Assembly (NCBI GenBank): GCA_050260415.1
Contig: JBLNCE010000203.1
Location: forward strand, 1 to 10,793
Source of the DNA: JBLNCE01 sp050260415
GTDB lineage: Bacteria; Bacillota; UBA4882; JAAYXC01
Length of the DNA: 10,793 nt
Direction of reading: 5' to 3'
Shown one piece after another: positions 6,722 to 10,793 of the stretch. The number at the start of each line of letters is the position of its first letter. The stretch's first letter is position 1. The translations under genes were made by a program, and so were the position numbers. Under the pieces are notes generated by a model, which was not told the DNA's origin, made no database searches, and was given only the letters and a program-made list of their open reading frames with translations.

Positions 6722-7450
6722 ATGCACGTGGTCATCGTGGGCTGCGGCCGCGTGGGCGCCGGCCTGGCAATCAGCCTGGCCGACGAGGGGCATGATGTCG
6801 TGCTCGTGGACAAAGACCCGGGCGCGTTCGACAAGCTTGGCGGCACCTTTAACGGCATCACCATCACGGGCGCCGGCATCGATCACGATGTCCTCAAGCG
6901 GGCCGAGATCGAAAAAGCCGATGCCTTTGCCGCCGTAACGAGCAGCGACAACGTGAACATCATGGCGGCGCAGGTGGCGAGGGAGATCTTCGGCGTGACC
7001 AAGGTGGTGGCCCGCATCAACGAGCCCGGCCGCGAGCCGATCTTCCACGAGCTGGGCATCGCCACCTTTTGCCCGACCGATCTCGGCGTCACGGCCGTCA
7101 AGAGCATGCTCCTCTCCGGGCACGTGCAGACGCGCCACGTGGTGGGGGCGGGAGAGATCGTGATCGCCGAAGTCACGGTGGGCCATGACAAGGGCGGCCG
7201 CACAGTCAAGGAACTGGAATTGCCGGGTAAGGTCCGGATCTGCGCCGTGATTGTCGGCGGTACGGCCAAGATGGCCGAGCCGGATCTCCTCTGCCAGGCC
7301 GGGGATGTGCTGGTGGTGAGCGCCAGGCTGGACGCGTTCGAGACCTTTGGCGGACTGATCAGCGGCGAATCCGACGCGGACCGTTACCGCCTGCGGCTCC
7401 AGGTCCACACCAGGGGCAGGCGCCAGGAGCGACTGGGGGAGCAAAGATGA
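6722..7450 (+). CDS. trkA: TrkA family K+ uptake protein, single RCK unit (first of two)
   Basis: Nucleotide-sensing cytoplasmic subunit for the TrkH pore. The 242 residues comprise one RCK unit: a Rossmann domain (1-117) with glycine motif GCGRVG (7-12) and Asp30 closing the second strand (LVDKD), then an RCK_C domain (about 145-212) and a short basic tail. E. coli TrkA carries two such units in one chain of 458 residues; here the second unit is the next gene, overlapping by ATGA. The start ATG (6722) has GGAG eight bases upstream; the reading frame remains open further upstream inside the regulator gene, but that part is an out-of-frame shadow. Probably forms a mixed ring with its neighbour. 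Good confidence in family, lower in the exact assembly. Confidence 0.92.
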   Translation: MHVVIVGCGRVGAGLAISLADEGHDVVLVDKDPGAFDKLGGTFNGITITGAGIDHDVLKRAEIEKADAFAAVTSSDNVNIMAAQVAREIFGVTKVVARINEPGREPIFHELGIATFCPTDLGVTAVKSMLLSGHVQTRHVVGAGEIVIAEVTVGHDKGGRTVKELELPGKVRICAVIVGGTAKMAEPDLLCQAGDVLVVSARLDAFETFGGLISGESDADRYRLRLQVHTRGRRQERLGEQR

Positions 7451-8121
7451 GGATCGTGTTGGTCGGAGCGGGCAAGGTCGGGTATTACCTCGTCAAGACC
7501 CTGATGGATCGCGGCCATCGCCTCTCGCTCGTGGAAAAGGACGCGAACCGCTGCCGGCTCATCGCGGAGGAGACCGGCATCCTGGCCGTCAACGGCGACG
7601 GCACCGACCTGGCCGTCCTCGTGGATGCCGGCGCCGATGCCGCCGATGTCGTGGCGGCAGTCACGGGCATGGACGAGGTCAACCTCGTCGTCTGCCAACT
7701 GGCCAAGAGCAGGCTGGGCGTCAAAAAGGCCGTGGCCCGGGTGAGCAATCCCAAGAACCGCGAGGTCCTGCACCGGCTGGGCGTGGATATCGCCGTCTCG
7801 GGGACCGCCCTGATCGCCGACGCCATCGAGGAGGAAATCCTCTACCACGACATCAGGACCTTGCTCAAGATGCGCGGCAACCATTTCTCCCTGGTCGAGC
7901 TGGCCGTGCACGCGGATTCGACGGCGGCGGGACGGCTCGTCCGGGATCTGGCCGAGAGCCTGCCGCGGGGCTGCGTCTTCGTCTCCATCCTCCGCGGCGA
8001 AGACGTGATCCTGCCGCGCGGAGGCACCGCGCTGAACGCGGGCGATACGATCATGGCCCTCGTACATTCGGGCGAAGAGGACGCCCTGCGACGGGCCCTG
8101 CAAGGAAGGGGCGGGCGATAG
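7447..8121 (+). CDS. trkA: TrkA family K+ uptake protein, single RCK unit (second of two)
   Basis: A second RCK protein, 224 residues, resembling the C-terminal half of classical TrkA. The Rossmann domain (1-117) has GAGKVG (7-12) but Glu30 rather than Asp at the end of strand two (LVEKD); either acid can bind the nucleotide ribose. RCK_C lies at about 145-212 (NAGDTIMALV). It overlaps the upstream trkA by four bases and shares one base of its TAG stop with the GTG of the small gene that follows. The two TrkA proteins are clearly diverged, not a recent duplication. Their tight coupling suggests equal production and a heteromeric gating ring on TrkH. Confidence 0.92.
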   Translation: MRIVLVGAGKVGYYLVKTLMDRGHRLSLVEKDANRCRLIAEETGILAVNGDGTDLAVLVDAGADAADVVAAVTGMDEVNLVVCQLAKSRLGVKKAVARVSNPKNREVLHRLGVDIAVSGTALIADAIEEEILYHDIRTLLKMRGNHFSLVELAVHADSTAAGRLVRDLAESLPRGCVFVSILRGEDVILPRGGTALNAGDTIMALVHSGEEDALRRALQGRGGR

Positions 8122-8261
8122 TGGGCGAAAAGGAGCGGCGCGGCCGTTTCCGGGATTGGGCCATGGATTCGTTATTGGGCATGACGGTGGAGATCCTGGG
8201 CGTGCTCGTCCTCACAGGCGCGGGTTTCGCCCTGGCTTTTCTCCTCGCACGCTGGCATTAA
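8121..8261 (+). CDS. Small single-span membrane protein (46 residues) between trkA and trkH
   Basis: Starting at a GTG that shares its G with the TAG stop of trkA, this frame encodes 46 residues and ends in TAA. It has a strongly basic N-terminus (about VGEKERRGRFRDW), then one hydrophobic span at about 21-43 rich in Leu, Val, Gly and Ala, and ends ARWH. Charge bias predicts the N-terminus inside the cell. A purine-rich GGAAGGGG lies 10-20 bases upstream, and trkH starts 26 bases after the stop in another frame. Leaving this gene out would leave an unusual 166-base gap in an otherwise tightly packed operon. I recognise no family. By position it could be an accessory subunit of the TrkH complex, as KdpF is for Kdp, but that is inference. 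Confidence 0.6.
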   Translation: MGEKERRGRFRDWAMDSLLGMTVEILGVLVLTGAGFALAFLLARWH

Positions 8262-8287
8262 GACAGCATTATCTGGCGGTGAACGGG

Positions 8288-9811
8288 ATGACCCACGCGA
8301 TACTCGTACGCGGCCTGAGAAAGGTTGCGCCCGTCGGTTATTACACGGGCAAGATCGTGCTGCTCCTGGCTGGTACAATGCTCATTCCCCTGGCCACGGC
8401 GGCGCTCAGGGGCGAATTTGCCATCCTCCTCGACTTCCTGGCCGCCGGGGGCATCACCGTAACGGCGGGCCTGGGTTTGATCCTCCTCTGCCGGTCCGGC
8501 GAACGGGACCTGGCCTGGTCGCAGGGTATGGTGGTCGTGGCCGCCTCGTGGCTCGCCTGCATGATGCTGGGCGCCCTGCCGTATTACTTCAGCGGCTTTT
8601 GGCTGTCGTACCTGGATACCATGTTCGACGTGATGAGCGGCCTGACCACGACTGGCCTGACCCTAATCCAGGACCTGGATCACGCGCCGGATGCCATCAA
8701 CATGTGGCGCCATTTCCTCACGTGGCTCGGCGGCCAGGGTATCGTGGTCCTGGCATTGAGCTTTCTGATCCGCAGCCATCCCGGGGCGTACAAGATGTAC
8801 GTGGGCGAGGGCAAGGACGAGCGCCTGCTGCCCAACGTGGTCAGCACGGCCAAGGCCATCTGGTACGTGAGCGGCCTCTACCTGCTCGCCGGCACGCTCG
8901 TCCTGGGCTTTCTCGGACTCGCCATCGGGCTCGCGCCGGTCCGCTCCTTCCTGCACGGTCTCTGGATCTTCATGTCGACCTGGTCCACGGGCGGTTTCGC
9001 CCCCCAGAACCAGAGCATCCTCTATTATCACAGCCTTGTGTATGAGATCGTCACCGTGGTCTTCTTCATCATCGGCTCCTTCAATTTCAACCTGCACTGG
9101 GCCGTGTGGACGGGCAACCGGAAAGAAATCTACAGGAACCTGGAGACGGTCACATTTGCCGCCACCTCCACCGCCCTAGCCATGCTGGCCCTCTGGGAAC
9201 TGGCCCGCCTCGGGGCGTATGGCGGGGCGGTCTCCCTGTTCCGCCGGGGTTACTACAGTCTGATCTCCGCCCATACCACCACCGGATTCATGAACACCTA
9301 CGCGCGGCAGTTCGCCCTGGAATGGGGCCCCCTGGCCCTGATCGCCATCACCGTGGCCATGCTCTTTGGCGGCTCGGCCTCCTCCACCGCCGGGGGATTC
9401 AAGGCCGTGCGCATCGGCATCGCCTTCAAGGCGGTGGCGCAGGAGATAAAGCGTCTCCTGGCCCCGGAGCGGGCCGTGGTGGTGGGGCGATTCCATATGG
9501 GGCGGGACATCATCCTGGAGGACAAGCACGTCCGGAGCGCCCTGACCGTGATTTTCCTGTACGTGCTCGCCTGGTTTCTGACGGCCGCCGTCACCGCGGC
9601 CTGCGGGTACGATCTGACCAGCGCCATGTTCGAGGCCGCTTCGGCCGTAGGCAACGTGGGCCTGTCGGCTGGGGTCACTTCGGCCGCCATGCCGGGGGCG
9701 CTCAAGGTGGTCTACATCCTGGCCATGTGGGTCGGCAGGCTCGAGTTCATGGCCGTCTTCGTGCTGATCGGTTATTTTGCCAGGGGCGTGCAGAGGTTGG
9801 TGCAGAAATGA
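8288..9811 (+). CDS. trkH: TrkH-type K+ transporter membrane subunit
   Basis: Pore-forming subunit for K+ uptake, 507 residues, close to the 483 of E. coli TrkH and longer than KtrB because of the two extra N-terminal spans (about 22-40 and 45-67). The four filter loops are visible: 115-124 (SGLTTTGLT), 230-238 (STWSTGGFA), 327-335 (SAHTTTGFM) and 449-460 (EAASAVGNVGLS). The gating loop lies at 359-371 (LFGGSASSTAGGF), and the C-terminal WVGRLE motif is present. The ATG at 8288 has GGTGA five bases upstream; an in-frame GTG nine bases earlier is an alternative. A longer frame back to 8156 overlaps the small membrane gene and looks non-coding. Its TGA overlaps the start of the following gene. 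It is clearly a different subfamily from the KtrB on the other strand. Confidence 0.94.
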   Translation: MTHAILVRGLRKVAPVGYYTGKIVLLLAGTMLIPLATAALRGEFAILLDFLAAGGITVTAGLGLILLCRSGERDLAWSQGMVVVAASWLACMMLGALPYYFSGFWLSYLDTMFDVMSGLTTTGLTLIQDLDHAPDAINMWRHFLTWLGGQGIVVLALSFLIRSHPGAYKMYVGEGKDERLLPNVVSTAKAIWYVSGLYLLAGTLVLGFLGLAIGLAPVRSFLHGLWIFMSTWSTGGFAPQNQSILYYHSLVYEIVTVVFFIIGSFNFNLHWAVWTGNRKEIYRNLETVTFAATSTALAMLALWELARLGAYGGAVSLFRRGYYSLISAHTTTGFMNTYARQFALEWGPLALIAITVAMLFGGSASSTAGGFKAVRIGIAFKAVAQEIKRLLAPERAVVVGRFHMGRDIILEDKHVRSALTVIFLYVLAWFLTAAVTAACGYDLTSAMFEAASAVGNVGLSAGVTSAAMPGALKVVYILAMWVGRLEFMAVFVLIGYFARGVQRLVQK

Positions 9812-10404
9812 AAATGTGCGCGGATCTTGCCGGAACCGCCGGCAGGCTTGGCGCGAAGACTTTTCTTTTCGCGATCTTTTTCATCATGCCGACCGCGTTC
9901 TGCAGCAAGGCGTCGTCGGCCGTGGTGCCGCCCTCCGCCCCCCGCGCCGTTCACCTGCCGGCCAATCCGCGCAACCTCGCCGACCTGATCGAGGGTTCCG
10001 TCTTTTACGACAACCAACGCGTCACCTTGCGGGGCGAGGCCGTCGGCGACCTGATGACGCGGGGTCCGGTCGCCTGGGTCAATCTCTACGACGGCACGGC
10101 CACCATCGGCGCCTACGGGCCCACCTCCCTGCTGCGCCGCATCGAATCGACCGGCAGTTATAACAAACGCGGAGATGAGGTCCGGGTGAGCGGGATCTTC
10201 CACCGCGCCGACACAAGGCAGGGTGGTGAGCTTGTCATCGAGGCTACGGAACTCACGATCGTAAAGAAAGGTTATCCGTCGGCGCACCCGGTAACCTATC
10301 ACCGCCTGATTCGGACGGCGGTCAGCCTGGCCGCGGCGTTTCTTTTAGGGGTAATCTGGTGGTTCAAGGCGCATCGCCCGCGCGCCTCGGCTCCGCGTGC
10401 CTGA
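9808..10404 (+). CDS. Membrane-anchored periplasmic protein with probable OB fold
   Basis: 198 residues; the ATG overlaps the trkH stop (ATGA), so it is the last gene of the operon; an ATG two codons later is also possible. A hydrophobic stretch at about 17-32 after basic residues looks like a signal peptide or anchor. The cysteine at 32 does not sit in a proper lipobox. Residues about 65-152 have alternating beta-strand character (VTLRGEAVGD, WVNLYDGTATIGAYG, DEVRVSGIFHRA, GELVIEATELTIV), which resembles a small OB-fold beta barrel. A second membrane span lies at about 168-185, then a short basic tail. Topology would place the barrel outside the inner membrane, tethered at both ends. I do not recognise a named family. 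Its coupling to trkH suggests an accessory role, but it could be a hitch-hiker. Confidence 0.75.
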   Translation: MKMCADLAGTAGRLGAKTFLFAIFFIMPTAFCSKASSAVVPPSAPRAVHLPANPRNLADLIEGSVFYDNQRVTLRGEAVGDLMTRGPVAWVNLYDGTATIGAYGPTSLLRRIESTGSYNKRGDEVRVSGIFHRADTRQGGELVIEATELTIVKKGYPSAHPVTYHRLIRTAVSLAAAFLLGVIWWFKAHRPRASAPRA

Positions 10405-10424
10405 AGCGCGATTTCGAAAGCGCT
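10405..10424 (+). repeat. Weak stem-loop just after the trk operon
   Basis: AGCGC (10405-10409) and GCGCT (10420-10424) form a 5-base stem around a 10-base loop immediately after the last stop codon of the rightward operon. There is no T run behind it, so it is at best a weak pause or 3'-end stabilising structure. No intrinsic terminator for the rightward operon is evident. Confidence 0.25.
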
Positions 10425-10498
10425 CGTATAATCATTGTGGAAACGGTGTAATCTGTGGTTGATCGTTTCTTGTTCACATTACTTTCAAAACCTGGGAT

Positions 10499-10523
10499 AA
10501 AAAGGCCGCTCCGTGGAGCGGCC
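10499..10523 (-). terminator. Rho-independent terminator of rpmA
   Basis: Read on the minus strand, GGCCGCTC, a CACG loop and GAGCGGCC form a perfect 8-base G+C-rich stem (10504-10523), followed at once by five T residues (10503-10499). It begins 34 bases after the L27 stop codon. On the plus strand no T run follows, so it acts leftward only. Confidence 0.9.
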
Positions 10524-10557
10524 CGGTTCGTGTTCCGGCACCTTTTTCACAGTTCTT

Positions 10558-10793
10558 TCAGGCGGACGCCACCCGCTTTTCGTGGACGCTGACCCGCCGG
10601 TCGGCCTTGCCCACGCGCTCGAAAGCGACGTAACCGTCGATCTTGGCAAAGAGGGTATCGTCCTTGCCCAAACCGACGTTGACGCCGGGATGCACCTTGG
10701 TGCCGCGCTGGCGGACGAGGATGGAGCCGGCCGTGACCCGCTCTCCCGCGTAATGCTTGACCCCGAGCCTCTTGCTGGCGCTGTCGCGCCCGT
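10558..10793 (-). CDS. rpmA: 50S ribosomal protein L27 (partial, 5' end off window)
   Basis: C-terminal 77 residues of L27, which sits near the peptidyl-transferase centre of the large ribosomal subunit. The sequence carries the family signatures GRDSASKRLGVK, AGSILVRQRGT, HPGVNVGLGKDDTLFA and the closing GYVAFERVGK. L27 is usually about 85 residues, so only about the first 10-12, with the start codon, are missing beyond the right edge. The gene ends in TGA and is followed by a strong terminator, so it closes its transcript; rplU is expected upstream outside the window. The obg gene that often follows rpmA is not here. Confidence 0.97.
   Translation of the reverse strand, partial: GRDSASKRLGVKHYAGERVTAGSILVRQRGTKVHPGVNVGLGKDDTLFAKIDGYVAFERVGKADRRVSVHEKRVASA

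Noticed and set aside
8156..8287. N-terminal extension of TrkH from ATG 8156
   Set aside because: It would overlap the small membrane gene, adds a charged Arg/Pro-rich stretch unlike TrkH N-termini, and a better start with GGTGA exists at 8288.
9106..9807. Upstream open part of the frame that contains the OB-like protein
   Set aside because: It is an Arg/Gly/Pro-rich shadow within trkH; the real gene starts at the ATGA overlap at 9808.
9772..10302. 176-residue minus-strand frame opposite the OB-like gene
   Set aside because: Antisense shadow; the plus-strand frame has a signal-like segment, patterned beta strands and operon coupling, the minus-strand one has none.
10425..10460. Plus-strand promoter suggested by a TATAAT at 10427-10432
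   Set aside because: No -35 box at suitable spacing and no rightward gene follows; the next gene is on the opposite strand.

Overview
The window is GC-rich, densely coded, bacterial chromosomal DNA devoted almost entirely to ion transport. I see no mobile element, CRISPR array, tRNA or rRNA. The mix of a V/A-type ATPase, Ktr and Trk potassium transporters and a KinB-like sensor kinase paired with an NtrC-like receiver suggests a Gram-negative bacterium. A deltaproteobacterial (Desulfobacterota-like) lineage is my best guess, but it rests on gene style only and is low confidence.

Layout. (1) 1-1521, minus strand: the start of a V/A-type ATPase operon, with a coiled-coil peripheral-stalk subunit (G/H type) followed, with a 1-base overlap, by subunit I, which runs off the left edge. 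(2) 1522-1765: a 244-base non-coding gap with two small dyads and no clear promoter. (3) 1766-3810, minus strand: ktrB then ktrA, a K+ channel/translocase and its NAD/ATP-sensing RCK ring protein, behind a near-ideal sigma70 promoter (3850-3879). (4) 3880-4087: divergent control region, including a second candidate promoter facing right. (5) 4088-10404, plus strand: a compact seven-gene run with overlaps or gaps of at most 43 bases. It encodes a membrane histidine kinase, a receiver-TPR response regulator, two single-RCK TrkA proteins, a 46-residue single-span membrane protein, TrkH, and a membrane-anchored protein with a probable OB fold. (6) 10405-10557: intergenic, with a strong terminator for the convergent gene. 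(7) 10558-10793, minus strand: the C-terminal 77 residues of ribosomal protein L27 (rpmA).

How it may work together (inference). Two distinct K+ uptake systems, KtrAB and a split-TrkA/TrkH, are transcribed divergently on either side of an unusual two-component system. The response regulator has no DNA-binding domain; its output is a TPR pair, so signalling may go through protein contact, possibly with the Trk or Ktr machinery, rather than promoter binding. A V-type ATPase next door, which pumps Na+ or H+, fits a cluster for monovalent-cation and osmotic homeostasis. The least-explained parts are the 46-residue membrane protein between trkA and trkH, the REC-TPR regulator, and the terminal OB-like membrane protein.
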